NCBI RefSeq assembly: GCF_900129155.1
Contig: NZ_FQVF01000014.1
Span: 1-64,000 of the forward strand
Direction: 5' to 3'
Origin: Marinomonas polaris DSM 16579
Lineage (GTDB): Bacteria > Pseudomonadota > Gammaproteobacteria > Pseudomonadales > Marinomonadaceae
Length of the DNA: 64,000 bases
Positions within the stretch are counted from its first letter, which is position 1. Each line of letters begins with the position of its first letter. This document shows positions 8,545 to 17,985 of the stretch, piece after piece. A program made the translations under genes and the position numbers. Under the pieces are notes generated by a model. That model was not told where the DNA came from. It did not search any database and worked only from the letters and a program-made list of their open reading frames with translations.

Positions 8545-9830
8545 TGAGTCATTTTTCTTCAAAAGACAGCTCTTTAGATAACCTGCTACGCAGAGATCCA
8601 AGAACTGAGTGGATTGCTCGAAATCGTTTGCATCCTTTGCATAGTAGTGTGGTTTCTGCCGGACAAGGTGAAGTGCGTGGCTCGTCGGGTTTGTTGCGTA
8701 AGAATCCTCATGTTATTGGCTTTATTGGCCCGAATGGCATTAAGCGTATTGATAGAGCTAACCTATCTTCTGCAGGACTTAATAGTAAAAAACGGACTGG
8801 CGAAGCGAAAGAAACACAGCGGCCGTTGCATATCGTCGAAAATCCAGATGCTTACATCATGGTGGTGGCGGATATGATTGGTGGGCGTTTGACCAGTCAC
8901 GACAAAGATATTCTGGGCTTGGCTCATCAGCTAGTGGCTGAAGGAAATCAGAACACAGCGGTCGTTTTGGTGTGCTTTGGCGAGAGCAAAGAAACTCAGT
9001 TTGATTTGGCGGGTGTGGATCGCTTGATTCATTTATCGGCTGACGAGTTTGAAGGTTTCGCGCCAGAAGTGAGAGTGGCTGCCTTGATACAGATCGAAAC
9101 TCAGTATCGACCAGAGCATTGGTTATTCCCAGATAGCGTTCATGGCGGAAGTGATTTAGCGAGTCGTTTAGCGGCTAAGTTAGGCGAGCGGCCTGCAGCG
9201 CAAGCATGGCAAGTGACTGCATCGACGACTACGAGTCGCGGCGCGTCAGGTAGTCAGGATATTCGTCGAGAAACGCCGCGGATTTTGATGCTGATGGAAG
9301 AGTGCGCTAACGCTATCGAAGATACTCGCCACCAGGTTTTACCATTGGATTTATCAGAAGAGTTTATTGTTCCATCGGGTTCTTGCTTGCTTGATAAAGG
9401 GCAAATCGAGGTGGACTCTAACGCTGTGCCTTTAGCTGAAGCGGAGTTTATTTTGTCAGCGGGTAATGGTATTCATAATTGGGATCAATTCCATTCGGCA
9501 GCAGCCGCACTTGGCGCGACCGAGGGAGCCAGCCGTGTTGCGGTGGACGACGGTTTTATGCCTAGGTCTCGTCAAGTGGGCGCGTCGGGGACTTGGGTTA
9601 CCGCTCGGGTATATTTGGCGGTGGGTATTTCTGGTGCAATTCAACACATGCAGGGTATCGGGCAGTGCGATAAGGTGGTTGCTATTAATACAGATGCTGG
9701 TTGTGACATGGTGAAGCGTGCCGATTTGGCGGTGATTGCCGATAGCGAAGCCATATTAGAAGAACTTACTAAGCTTGCTCAGCAATATTCCTTATCTAAA
9801 AGCCAAGAGGAGAAAAGCGATGCTGCCTAA
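8544..9830 (+). CDS. etfA: Electron transfer flavoprotein alpha subunit of the dgc cluster
   Basis: This 428-residue protein is longer than ordinary EtfA (about 310-330). It has an N-terminal extension of about 100 residues, then an ETF-alpha N-domain (IVENPDAYIMVVADMIGG) and a C-terminal FAD-binding domain. The FAD domain shows RQVGASGTWVTARVYLAVG, SGAIQHMQG and INTDAGCDMVKRADLAVIAD, typical of FAD contacts. The long form is usual for the copy beside dgcAB in Pseudomonas. It accepts electrons from dimethylglycine oxidation and passes them to ETF-quinone oxidoreductase. The start overlaps the dgcB stop, and the stop overlaps the following etfB start by 11 bases, which supports a single transcript. 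Confidence 0.88.
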   Translation: MSHFSSKDSSLDNLLRRDPRTEWIARNRLHPLHSSVVSAGQGEVRGSSGLLRKNPHVIGFIGPNGIKRIDRANLSSAGLNSKKRTGEAKETQRPLHIVENPDAYIMVVADMIGGRLTSHDKDILGLAHQLVAEGNQNTAVVLVCFGESKETQFDLAGVDRLIHLSADEFEGFAPEVRVAALIQIETQYRPEHWLFPDSVHGGSDLASRLAAKLGERPAAQAWQVTASTTTSRGASGSQDIRRETPRILMLMEECANAIEDTRHQVLPLDLSEEFIVPSGSCLLDKGQIEVDSNAVPLAEAEFILSAGNGIHNWDQFHSAAAALGATEGASRVAVDDGFMPRSRQVGASGTWVTARVYLAVGISGAIQHMQGIGQCDKVVAINTDAGCDMVKRADLAVIADSEAILEELTKLAQQYSLSKSQEEKSDAA

Positions 9831-10596
9831 TATCAATGTGGTTTCTTTGGTTTCGGTAGGGCGTCATCCTCAATCAGGTCGTGCTCGTCGTGCTGAACAA
9901 GATGGACGGGCGGTAGAGTTAGGCTTAAATCTTGCTGGTAACACATTAACTGTAGTTCACGCTGGTAATGCACAAGAGCCTGTTCTCCGACAATACGCAG
10001 GAATGGGATTACCTTCGTTAACCGTATTGGCACAAGAGAGTGATTGTGATGCTCTGCCCGCGCTTGTCTCATTTTTAAAGGACAAGCATATTGATGTGGT
10101 GCTCACTGGCGTTCGCGCAGAAAGCGGCGAGTCGTCTGGAATGTTGCCGTATTTATTGGCCGAGCAATTAGGTTGGCCATTAGTGCCTCGTGTGGCAGAA
10201 ATATTGAATATAAAAGAGGGGGAAGCTGAAGTGCTTTTAGCCTTGCCCCGTGGTCAACGCCGTGCGGTGATAGTCAAATTACCTTTTATTGCCAGTGTTG
10301 ACAATGCAGCGCAAGAGGCACGGCAAACGGCATTTGGTCCAGGACTGAGAGCTGATTTTAAAGTGCTGACCTTAGAAAGAGTTGTTGATGAAGCTGCGAG
10401 CCAATGGCAAATCAACATAGCCAAACCTCGTCCTAAACGTTTAAAAGTAGTGAAAGCAAAGACTGCTGCAGATCGAATGAAAGCAGCGACAGCGAAACCA
10501 GTTGGCGGAGGTGGTAAAATAATGAAGGACGAAACAGCGGCAGAGAAAGCACAAGCTATCTTTGATCTTTTATTAGAAGAGAAAGTGGTTCGCTAA
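9820..10596 (+). CDS. etfB: Electron transfer flavoprotein beta subunit of the dgc cluster
   Basis: The protein is 258 residues from the ATG at 9820, which I prefer to an upstream TTG at 9775. AAGAGGAG lies six to ten bases before 9820, and the alignment to EtfB begins at NVVSLVSVGRHPQSG. It contains the ETF-beta core, with AGMGLPSLTVLAQESD, a VRAESGESSGMLPYLLAEQLGWPL motif split around residues 98-125, and PRGQRRAVIVKLPF. The end is lysine-rich with low complexity (KRLKVVKAKTAADRMKAAT). It is the partner of the alpha subunit upstream and carries AMP at the subunit interface in this family. Confidence 0.87.
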   Translation: MLPNINVVSLVSVGRHPQSGRARRAEQDGRAVELGLNLAGNTLTVVHAGNAQEPVLRQYAGMGLPSLTVLAQESDCDALPALVSFLKDKHIDVVLTGVRAESGESSGMLPYLLAEQLGWPLVPRVAEILNIKEGEAEVLLALPRGQRRAVIVKLPFIASVDNAAQEARQTAFGPGLRADFKVLTLERVVDEAASQWQINIAKPRPKRLKVVKAKTAADRMKAATAKPVGGGGKIMKDETAAEKAQAIFDLLLEEKVVR

Positions 10597-10670
10597 GTGC
10601 TCATTTAGGTATAAGCTATATGTCCCATTGGTTATTGATTGAACAAATTGTTTGTTTATAGGTATGCAAT

Positions 10671-10901
10671 ATGATGATTGTAGATTTGGTCGACGAAGTC
10701 GATTTTAAAGAAAGACTCATCGCGTTAGGAGCGCCCGTTACTCAAGAGCAAAGTTTGGCACAAGTACAGTCCGCTGTGCTGTCTTGGTTGCAGTCATATC
10801 CAGAGCAAACTCCGTTCGTAAAAGATCTTTGTACCGAAATGCAAAAAGACAACACGACTGTTTTGCCAGAAGTCTCTACTGTCATGGCTGCATTTGGTTA
10901 A
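10671..10901 (+). CDS. Small protein of unknown function downstream of etfB
   Basis: A 76-residue acidic protein (MMIVDLVDEVDFKERLIALG...) with no membrane segment, no cysteine cluster apart from a single C in KDLCTEMQ, and a predicted mostly helical fold. It lies 74 bases after etfB on the same strand and ends shortly before a hairpin at 10950-10990, so it is likely the last gene of the betaine operon. A start two codons along (ATG at 10674) is equally possible. I do not recognise a domain. Its position makes a role in dimethylglycine/sarcosine metabolism possible but unproven. Confidence 0.6.
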   Translation: MMIVDLVDEVDFKERLIALGAPVTQEQSLAQVQSAVLSWLQSYPEQTPFVKDLCTEMQKDNTTVLPEVSTVMAAFG

Positions 10902-10949
10902 CATTAGCTTTTTTGAAATATAAGCTTCATGTCTATCAATAAATTTTAG

Positions 10950-10990
10950 TTATGAAGTAATAAGCTTGTATGAGTTTTATTACTTCATAA
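10950..10990 (+). terminator. Long hairpin closing the betaine operon (no classical U-tract)
   Basis: A perfect 14-base inverted repeat, TTATGAAGTAATAA at 10950-10963 and its complement at 10977-10990, has a 13-base loop. It lies 49 bases after the last gene of the dgc/etf run. It lacks a run of T directly after the stem, so it could be a processing or stability hairpin and not a rho-independent terminator. The rest of 10902-11318 is AT-rich and shows nothing else I can support. Confidence 0.5.
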
Positions 10991-11318
10991 TAAGATTTTC
11001 ATCCTCCTCTTTTTCATAAGCTTTATCTCTCTAAAATAGATTTTTTCTATACTCTTTTCATAATCGTTACATTTTGAAATTTTCTATGGTTTATACGCCT
11101 ATAATGCAGTATTTTATCGATGTATATGGATAATAAAGTAGTGGTAAGGAATAAATGTATCTGGTTGTGGTCTTTTATAAAATATCATCAATAATGATGT
11201 TTTTGGGTTATTAATAATCATTTTCAGTCTATGAGTTAATGTTGATTACCAGCTAGTGAATTTATAAAGAAATTCCTTCTTGGATCCATATGGCTATTAT
11301 AATATTTGGGTAAATTCT

Positions 11319-13286
11319 ATGAAAATCAAAACGAAGTTGTTGATTGCTTTTTCAATTGCCACCGTGTTGCCCGTCTTAGTTGTCAGTTCAATAACTGCCT
11401 ATCTAGCGTCAGACCAAGCATTGAAGAATTTTTCAAAAAATAGCGGGCAAACGCTTGGTGCCGTTGAAAAATCCTTTGATCAATTTGTAAATGATATCAA
11501 ATATGTTGTTGGTTTTATTGCTGACAGTGACCCTGTGACGGTCTCTGATGCAAAACCATTAACGACTTATTTTGAATCTAAAGGAAAAGCACCGAGTAAA
11601 ATTGCTGAACAAAACGGTGGTCGTGAAGCCGATGTATTCAATATGTTTGAGGCGATTGGTAAAAACAATCCCAACTATGTTTATGTTTATATGGGTGATG
11701 ATAGTGACGGTTATTTAGAATGGCCGGGGACCTATGAATACGCTGAATGGCATCCGAAGCAACGTGGTTGGTATACAAGAGCTATGGAAACACCTGGTAA
11801 GGTCGCTTTACGTGATGCCTATTACTGGGAGCCTGATGATGCGGTTTATGTGTCTGCGGTACGGACTTACAAAAAAGGTAATAGTATTGGCGGTGTCGTT
11901 GCGGTTGATGTATCGATCAAAACCTTAACTGAAATGGCGAATAAAACTAAGCTGGGTAACTCTGGTAGTATCATGGTTATTGAAAATACCGGTACTATTT
12001 TGGTTGATGCACTTCATGCAGATAATAACTTCAAGAAAATCAGTGAGGTAACGGGTGATGCGTATCAAAAAATCGCTCAAACCTCTTCTGGTTTGATTAA
12101 CTTTAAGCTAGATGGCGAAGATTATTATGCTGATGTATATACTTCTCCTAATTTAAAATGGAAGTTTGTTGGTCTAATGCCAGCAACTGAAATTTACTCT
12201 AGTACTGTTGAGTTAATTCAAACAACGGTCGTTGTTTGCATCTTGTTATTACTCGTTTTTGGTTTTATTGCTTATTTGATGGCGAAAAGCTTAATTACTC
12301 CGATTGAGTCTGTTTCGGATCATTTGCGTATTCTAGCGGAAGGCGAAGGGGATTTAACTTCGAAAATTGACATTAAAACCAATGATGAAACAGGTACATT
12401 GTCTAACTGGTTTAATCAGTTTATTGAATCAACTCGTAAACTCATTCTTGGTATTAAGCACTCAGGTATACAGATCGATAAGATTGCTGCAGAAACATCA
12501 GCTAAAGCGAACGAAGTCGCGCAGTCTGCTACAGATCAATTGCAGTCTATTGAGTTAATCGCAGAAGCTGGACAGCAAATGCTGATTGCGTCTAATGAAG
12601 CTGCTGAAAGTTGTGCTAATTCTGCTCAGTTTTCTGAGAAAGGTTTAGAAACTACTATCGCGGGTAAAAATCTTCTTAAGAGCAGTGCTGAAGGCGTGAA
12701 TCGTTTAGGTGCTCGTTTAAAAGATTCGAATCAAATCATTACTGAGTTGCAAAAAGAAACCACTAATATTAATCAGATTCTATCAACCATACAGGCAATT
12801 GCTGAGCAAACTAACTTGTTGGCCTTGAACGCGGCTATTGAAGCGGCTCGTGCCGGTGAACAAGGTCGAGGTTTTGCAGTGGTAGCTGACGAAGTGCGAA
12901 CCCTTGCGGGGCGTACACAAGAATCTACAGAACAAATTAGTAATATTTTGGGGCTGCTTGCTAGTAGAACCAAGCAAGCATCAGAGTCTATGGTGACGAG
13001 TTTAGCGGAATCTGAAAATGCCATTAGTCTATCAGATAAGGCGCTTAATTCTTTTGAGCAAATTGAAGAAGTTGTGAAGCAAATGCGTGATATGACGATG
13101 CAAACGGCGGCTTCTGCTGAAGAACAGCGTGCGGTAACAGAAGGTGTTAACGAAAACATTGGTGCTATTAGTGATGCGGCGCATCGTGTTTCAAGTATAT
13201 CTGTGGATGTTGCTGATCTTTGTAAGAAACAGGATCAGTTGAGTAAAGAACTGCATTCGATGGTTGTTCGATTCCGTACAGAATAA
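11319..13286 (+). CDS. Methyl-accepting chemotaxis protein with periplasmic dCache-type sensor
   Basis: This protein of 655 residues starts from the ATG at 11319; a TTG at 11280 would add 13 residues but leaves a charged start before the membrane segment. Order: membrane segment at about 6-28, a periplasmic double-Cache sensor from about 35-290 ([14 protein letters not shown] and VYVSAVRTY are typical), second membrane segment about 297-322, HAMP linker about 323-375, then a cytoplasmic signalling coiled coil. The hairpin tip is visible as [20 protein letters not shown] followed by [18 protein letters not shown]. Ligands of dCache receptors are usually amino acids, amines or organic acids; the adjacent betaine genes make a quaternary amine a possible but unproven ligand. 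There is no CheR pentapeptide at the end. Confidence 0.9.
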   Translation: MKIKTKLLIAFSIATVLPVLVVSSITAYLASDQALKNFSKNSGQTLGAVEKSFDQFVNDIKYVVGFIADSDPVTVSDAKPLTTYFESKGKAPSKIAEQNGGREADVFNMFEAIGKNNPNYVYVYMGDDSDGYLEWPGTYEYAEWHPKQRGWYTRAMETPGKVALRDAYYWEPDDAVYVSAVRTYKKGNSIGGVVAVDVSIKTLTEMANKTKLGNSGSIMVIENTGTILVDALHADNNFKKISEVTGDAYQKIAQTSSGLINFKLDGEDYYADVYTSPNLKWKFVGLMPATEIYSSTVELIQTTVVVCILLLLVFGFIAYLMAKSLITPIESVSDHLRILAEGEGDLTSKIDIKTNDETGTLSNWFNQFIESTRKLILGIKHSGIQIDKIAAETSAKANEVAQSATDQLQSIELIAEAGQQMLIASNEAAESCANSAQFSEKGLETTIAGKNLLKSSAEGVNRLGARLKDSNQIITELQKETTNINQILSTIQAIAEQTNLLALNAAIEAARAGEQGRGFAVVADEVRTLAGRTQESTEQISNILGLLASRTKQASESMVTSLAESENAISLSDKALNSFEQIEEVVKQMRDMTMQTAASAEEQRAVTEGVNENIGAISDAAHRVSSISVDVADLCKKQDQLSKELHSMVVRFRTE

Positions 13287-13314
13287 ACCGAGAGTTATGG
13301 ATATAGTTAGCGAT

Positions 13315-13343
13315 TAAAGGCCACTTTTTAGTGGTCTTTTTTT
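13315..13343 (+). terminator. Rho-independent terminator after the chemoreceptor gene
   Basis: The stem AAGGCCACT/AGTGGTCTT with a short T-rich loop is followed by a run of T, 29 bases after the chemoreceptor stop. Good stem, loop and U-tract. Confidence 0.8.
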
Positions 13344-13454
13344 CGTCTATCTTTTTGGGCCTTTAGTATGGTTATTTAAGCACTAATTCATAGTCTAATT
13401 AATTCACTTAGCACATAAGTAAAAATACTAGAGAATTGATTTTAAAATATAGTG

Positions 13455-13473
13455 ATAACGATTATCATACCGA
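13455..13473 (+). promoter_or_regulatory. Candidate Fur box
   Basis: The sequence GATAACGATTATCATACCG agrees with the Fur consensus GATAATGATAATCATTATC at 13 of 19 positions, with all but two of the first 15 matching. It lies 27 bases before the ATG of the siderophore/metal-chelate binding protein gene at 13500, the expected place for iron repression. Confidence 0.65.
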
Positions 13474-13499
13474 ACAAATTTACTAATGAAGGTGTAAGC

Positions 13500-14588
13500 A
13501 TGGTTAAGTCGTTTGTAATGCTTCTGTTCACTCTTTTTATGAGTGCAAGCTGGGCTGGTGAAGTAACGGTGAAGGATGTCCTTGGTCGTGATGTCACATT
13601 TAATGCGCCAGCTCAACGTGTCATTGTCGGGTTTTATCCTGAAGATTACATGGCAATTGGCACGGAAGCCGCTTACGACAAGGTTGTTGGTATGTCTAGG
13701 TATATTTGGGAAGCTCGTTCGGCTAATTGGGAAATGTATGTTAAGCATCGTCCATCTTTACAAGACATTCCGGCCATTGGTCGTGTAGACACGCAAACTT
13801 TTTCGGTAGAAAAAGTGATTGGCTTGAACCCTGATGTGTTGATGTTAGCAGATTGGCAATATAAAGCCTTAGGAACGGATATCGAGCGCCTCGAAAGTGC
13901 TGGTATCAAAGTGATTGTTGTGGATTACAATGCGCAAACAGTAGAACGTCATGTTAAAAGCACTGAGATAATTGGTGTGATTACAGGACAAGAAAAACGT
14001 GCCGCAACTATCGCAGCCGAGTATAAAAAAACCGTCGAGACCATTAGTAAACGTCTAGCTGATGCGAATTTGCCAGAACCAAAAGTGTATACTGAGTTTG
14101 GTGCTTCCGGCGTGCAAGAGCTTGGTTTTACCTTTGGTAAAAACATGTGGGGAGCCATTTCTACTATGGCAGGTGGCGATAATATCTCTGCGCCATTTGT
14201 TGAATGGTGGGGTAAGTTAAACCCTGAGCAAGTGATTGCTTCGAATCCTGATGTTATTGTTATCACAGGGTATGAAACAGGCGCAGTCCTTGATTCTATG
14301 ATCATGGGGCAGGGCATTGATAAAGCAGAGGCTCGTAAACGTTTAGAAGGTTACAAAAAACGCTTGGGTTGGTCTTCAATTTCGGCAGTAAAAAACAATC
14401 GTTTGTACGGAGCTTATCATGGCGCATGCCGCACCATTTTAGATGCCGCGATGTTCGAGTTTTACGCAAAAGCTATGTATCCAGATTTATTCTCCGATTT
14501 GAATCCTGAGCAAGCCTATTTAGATTTTTATAAGAAATATTTGCCAGTGACGCCTGAAGGCACTTTTATGGTGTCGTTAGAAAATTAA
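13500..14588 (+). CDS. Periplasmic binding protein for iron-siderophore/cobalamin-type ABC transport
   Basis: This 362-residue protein starts at the ATG at 13500, which gives a clean signal peptide (MVKSFVMLLFTLFMSASWAG, cleavage about residue 20). The mature part is a helical-backbone (TroA/FecB-like) binding protein with VKDVLGRDVTF and NPDVIVITGYE. Proteins of this family deliver ferric siderophores, heme or corrinoids to a BtuC-like permease. No permease, ATPase or TonB receptor gene is near, so it is an orphan here. The Fur box at 13455-13473 suggests that it is iron-regulated. A terminator follows at 14617. The substrate is not decidable from sequence. Confidence 0.78.
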   Translation: MVKSFVMLLFTLFMSASWAGEVTVKDVLGRDVTFNAPAQRVIVGFYPEDYMAIGTEAAYDKVVGMSRYIWEARSANWEMYVKHRPSLQDIPAIGRVDTQTFSVEKVIGLNPDVLMLADWQYKALGTDIERLESAGIKVIVVDYNAQTVERHVKSTEIIGVITGQEKRAATIAAEYKKTVETISKRLADANLPEPKVYTEFGASGVQELGFTFGKNMWGAISTMAGGDNISAPFVEWWGKLNPEQVIASNPDVIVITGYETGAVLDSMIMGQGIDKAEARKRLEGYKKRLGWSSISAVKNNRLYGAYHGACRTILDAAMFEFYAKAMYPDLFSDLNPEQAYLDFYKKYLPVTPEGTFMVSLEN

Positions 14589-14615
14589 TTTTTTGTATTG
14601 AAAAATTTTGTATTG

Positions 14616-14655
14616 AAAAAAGGGCTTTCTACATTTTTTGTAGAAAGCCCTTTTT
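14616..14655. terminator. Bidirectional rho-independent terminator
   Basis: The stem AAAAAGGGCTTTCTACA and its complement, with a short T-rich loop, is flanked by A-runs and T-runs. It lies between the plus-strand binding-protein gene (stop 14588) and the minus-strand galM gene (stop 14682) and can serve both. Confidence 0.9.
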
Positions 14656-14681
14656 CGTTTTATGTCGGCTCAACTCAGTAG

Positions 14682-15665
14682 TTACTTGAATGCATAACGT
14701 GTAACTTGTCGGTAAGTATCTTCTGGTGCAAGTAATATTGGTGGAAAGTGAGACTGGTTAATCGCATCCGGCCAATGTTGTGCTTCAAGAGCAAGACCTG
14801 CATAGGCAGTTAATGCGCCTTGGTTAATATTCGATTCTGCGTCTAGTCGAATATGACGGCCGTCGTAAACTTGTAGGCCCGGTTCTGTGGTCTGATAATT
14901 TAATGTGAGGCCAGTGATTGGGCCTTTCAGAGTCGCTACCGTTTGTAATGGGCGATTACTGGCAAGAGATAGGCAGAAGTTGGAATCCAGTTCAGGATAG
15001 CCTTCACGACCGATGGTGCGAAGCTGATGAAAATCAAACGCGCTGCCAGCCGTTGGCGTGACTTCTCCTGTTGGAATGAGCCCTGCATCAACAGGTAAAT
15101 AATGATCCGCTTTGATACTTAGTTGATGGTCTAAAATAGAGCCTTTGCCGTCAAGATTAACGTAGCTGTGACCGGCAAAATTACAAATTGTCAGCTTGTC
15201 TGTAGTGGCGGTAATTTCCATTTCCAATGTGCTATCGAGCAAACGATAAAATACATCCACAACCATGTTACCTGGATAGCCCATTTCGCCGTCAGCAAGT
15301 GTAGTTTGTAGCTGAACCATGTTGTCAGTTTGTTCGATGATTGACCAGTTTTTGCTGCCTGTTCCATCAGGACCACCGTGTAAGTGGTGAGCTTCTGGCA
15401 GAGTAGGTGGTAATTGGTAGGTTTTACCGCCAATCACGGCATGACCTTTGTTAGTTCGGTTTGCAACTCGTCCGACTACCGCACCAAAGTATTTTGCACC
15501 CTGAAGGTAATCGGTCAGCTTTGGCGAGCCTAATACTAAAGAATGCTCATAGCCATTTAGATAAACGGATTGAATGCTAGCGCCCAGTGTCAAAATAGAC
15601 ACTTTGAGTTGAGCGTTTTGTAGCGTGACACATTGAACTTGGTTTAAATCTGGAGCGAGATTCAC
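14682..15665 (-). CDS. galM: Aldose 1-epimerase (mutarotase)
   Basis: The 327-residue protein has the GalM fold. Visible are GRVANRTNKG (substrate arginine region), HHLHGGPDG (first catalytic histidine), FAGHSYVNLDG (second histidine, usually HSYFNL) and the catalytic glutamate in GLALEAQHWPD. It interconverts alpha and beta anomers of aldoses, acting in the cytoplasm. It is the last gene of the minus-strand arabinoside operon, 62 bases after the binding-protein gene, so the physiological sugar is likely L-arabinose, although galactose is possible. The start is the ATG at 15665. No signal peptide. Confidence 0.88.
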   Translation of the reverse strand: MNLAPDLNQVQCVTLQNAQLKVSILTLGASIQSVYLNGYEHSLVLGSPKLTDYLQGAKYFGAVVGRVANRTNKGHAVIGGKTYQLPPTLPEAHHLHGGPDGTGSKNWSIIEQTDNMVQLQTTLADGEMGYPGNMVVDVFYRLLDSTLEMEITATTDKLTICNFAGHSYVNLDGKGSILDHQLSIKADHYLPVDAGLIPTGEVTPTAGSAFDFHQLRTIGREGYPELDSNFCLSLASNRPLQTVATLKGPITGLTLNYQTTEPGLQVYDGRHIRLDAESNINQGALTAYAGLALEAQHWPDAINQSHFPPILLAPEDTYRQVTRYAFK

Positions 15666-15687
15666 GGAAGTATCCTTTTCAAATAAA

Positions 15688-15705
15688 CGGGAGCCGAAGC
15701 TCCCG
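15688..15705 (-). terminator. UUCG-tetraloop hairpin between the sugar-binding gene and galM
   Basis: On the minus strand the RNA reads CGGGAGC-UUCG-GCUCCCG, a seven-base perfect stem closed by a very stable UUCG tetraloop. It lies 23 bases after the stop of the binding-protein gene. Such a hairpin can protect the upstream mRNA and partly end transcription, which would make the binding protein more abundant than GalM. Confidence 0.65.
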
Positions 15706-15727
15706 AAAGTATAGAAATATAGATAGA

Positions 15728-17038
15728 TTAGATATTTTCTAATAAGTCGTTAACTCGATATTGCGCTGTTTTTAGTGCATCGTCTATCGATTTGTTGCCG
15801 CTAATGGCAGAACTCAACTCTTCACCAATGATGTCTTGAATGGCAAATTGACGTAACACTGCCGAAGGTAAGGCTTGTCCTGTTTTGGCGATTTTAGCAA
15901 TATCACTACGGTGAGGTAAGGATTTGAATTCGTTGCTGGCAATCACTTTTTTCACAGTTGGCAAATGTCCGGTTCGAGACCATTCATAGTTGTTGTCATA
16001 GAAAAATTTAAATAACTTGCCAATGGCGGCCATTTTTTCATCGCTACGGTCACCACGCGGAACAACCCAGCCATGCCCATCTGTATAGGTTACGTCTTTT
16101 TGTTTAAAAAATTGTGGGACAGGAAAGACGCTATAACCGTTTGATAAAGCGTTATTGGACTCTTTAGACTGAGCGTCATAGGAGCCAATTAACCATGTTC
16201 CGTTAACCGCAATACCGCCATCACCATTGGAAAAAGCTGATACAGCTGCTGGGTAGTCCAAGTTTTTGGTGCTAAGCCCTTGATCTACGATATCTTTCAT
16301 AAAGGTAAGTGCGGCTTTAGCGTCTTGACCGCTTAAATCAATATGGCTTGGATCATCAAAGAATTTACTGTTCTGCTGCATCATTAGGGTATAAAAAATA
16401 CGCGCATAAGTGGCTGTTTCATTTGCTAGTACTTGCACCAAATAAGGCTTACCTGTGGCGTCTTTAAACTGCTTGCCCTGCGAAAAAAGCTCATCACGGT
16501 TGGTTGGTAAAATAGGGTTGCCATCTGCTTTCATTAGGCCGGCTTTTTTCATTAAGTTGTTATTAACGTGGAATAGCATTGTCCAGTTATCGAAGGGTAA
16601 AGCGTATATTTTGCCTTCTTTAGTGACACTGGTAATGGCTGCATCGGTAAAATCGGTGGCTTTAATGCTTTGGTCTTTTAGTAGCTTATCAAGTGGAACT
16701 AAAAGACCACGGGATTGATAATCTGACATGGCCGAGTAGTGCATAGATACCACATCTGGAGCAGATCGAGATGCCAATTGGGCATTAAGCTGGTCGTATC
16801 CAGGCCATTCTACCGTGCTGACTTTTACGTTTATGTCTGGATTTTCAGCTGCGAACTTATTGACGAGAGTGGTGATGATGCCGCATTCGCCAACGGCAGC
16901 AGATACATCAGTTGCTTTGCCGTATTCCGCTTCGCAGGCACCAAAAAAACGCTGTAATTCAATTGTTGTGTTGGCATTAGCCAATGGTGATAACGCCAAT
17001 AATCCAATTGCTGTTGTTCCGAGAAGTAGCTTTTTCAT
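15728..17038 (-). CDS. Sugar ABC transporter substrate-binding protein (arabinoside operon)
   Basis: The 436-residue family 1 extracellular binding protein starts with a Sec signal (MKKLLLGTTAIGLLALSPLANA, cleaved near 22). The mature part has INVKVSTVEWPGYDQL, DVVSMHYSAMSDYQSRG and ALPFDNWTMLFHVNNNL, typical of CUT1-type oligosaccharide receptors. Two C residues near the start (ACEAEYG and GECG) might form a disulfide. With the two permeases and ATPase upstream it forms a full importer. Adjacent GH51 arabinofuranosidase implies arabino-oligosaccharides or arabinosides as substrate, an inference from context. Confidence 0.88.
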   Translation of the reverse strand: MKKLLLGTTAIGLLALSPLANANTTIELQRFFGACEAEYGKATDVSAAVGECGIITTLVNKFAAENPDINVKVSTVEWPGYDQLNAQLASRSAPDVVSMHYSAMSDYQSRGLLVPLDKLLKDQSIKATDFTDAAITSVTKEGKIYALPFDNWTMLFHVNNNLMKKAGLMKADGNPILPTNRDELFSQGKQFKDATGKPYLVQVLANETATYARIFYTLMMQQNSKFFDDPSHIDLSGQDAKAALTFMKDIVDQGLSTKNLDYPAAVSAFSNGDGGIAVNGTWLIGSYDAQSKESNNALSNGYSVFPVPQFFKQKDVTYTDGHGWVVPRGDRSDEKMAAIGKLFKFFYDNNYEWSRTGHLPTVKKVIASNEFKSLPHRSDIAKIAKTGQALPSAVLRQFAIQDIIGEELSSAISGNKSIDDALKTAQYRVNDLLENI

Positions 17039-17139
17039 TATTGATTCTCCTAGGTCGTTGTTATTGTTGTAGTCCTATTTCACTTTCAATTTTTCTTAAA
17101 TCACTTTTCATTTCAATTTCTTAGTCAATATGACGATTG

Positions 17140-17985
17140 CTATTTCACGGCTCCTCCTGATACCGCGGTAACTATATGGCGTTGAAAAAAGATGTAGACG
17201 ATCACCACGGGTAACGAGGCAAATACAGCTTGTGCGCCCAAAAAGCCTAGCCCTTCTGATTGCGCAAAGTTCGTTTGTGACGAAGCTATGCCTATGGTGA
17301 GTGTGTACATGTCGGATTTGGTCGCGGATATAAGCGGCCACCAATAATCATTCCAAGCTTGCAAGAAAGTGAAGATGCCCAAGGTCGCTTGCGCGGGTAA
17401 CGTCAGCGGTAGCAATACTTTCCAGAAAATACGAAAGGTCGAGGCGTTATCCAGCATGGCAGCTTCATCAATTTCTTTTGGGATGGCCCGAAAGAATTGT
17501 GTCATTAAGAAAACGCCAAACGCTGATGACAAGTTGGGTAATATTAAGCCGATATGGGTGTTATGCAGATCAAACCAATTAAACATCTGGTGACGAGCAA
17601 TAATTACCGCCTGTTCTGGTACCGCTAAACCAAACAACACAATGATGAATAGCGTCTTACGGAACGGGAACTCCAGCCTTGCAAATGCGTAACCTGCTAA
17701 CGAAGAAAGCAGTAACACACCGACGGTTTGACCGACTGCCACTATCATAGAATTCATAAACCAGCCGAAAACGCTGGAAGATTCAAGGATGTTGGCGTAA
17801 TTCAATAAGGTATACGGGAATGAAAAGACAGCTTCCGTACCTCTGAGCAATTCAGCATTGTCTTTTAGAGATAACCCTATTATCCATGCCACTGGCGCCA
17901 TCATGATGACACCAAGCACTGCAGCTATCCAAAATAGCTGACGGTTAGAGGTCAAATGCTCAGGCGAATAGTTGAATGCTTTCAT
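17140..17985 (-). CDS. Sugar ABC transporter permease, MalG type
   Basis: A 281-residue inner membrane protein with six membrane segments and the EAA loop DEAAMLDNASTFRIFWKVLLP near residue 180, which contacts the ATPase. It is the second permease of a CUT1 importer; its start overlaps the end of the first permease (ATGA-type overlap at 17982-17985). The 101-base gap to the binding-protein gene holds only weak AT-rich sequence and the ribosome binding site. The stop is followed by GG-rich sequence with no hairpin. Confidence 0.88.
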   Translation of the reverse strand: MKAFNYSPEHLTSNRQLFWIAAVLGVIMMAPVAWIIGLSLKDNAELLRGTEAVFSFPYTLLNYANILESSSVFGWFMNSMIVAVGQTVGVLLLSSLAGYAFARLEFPFRKTLFIIVLFGLAVPEQAVIIARHQMFNWFDLHNTHIGLILPNLSSAFGVFLMTQFFRAIPKEIDEAAMLDNASTFRIFWKVLLPLTLPAQATLGIFTFLQAWNDYWWPLISATKSDMYTLTIGIASSQTNFAQSEGLGFLGAQAVFASLPVVIVYIFFQRHIVTAVSGGAVK

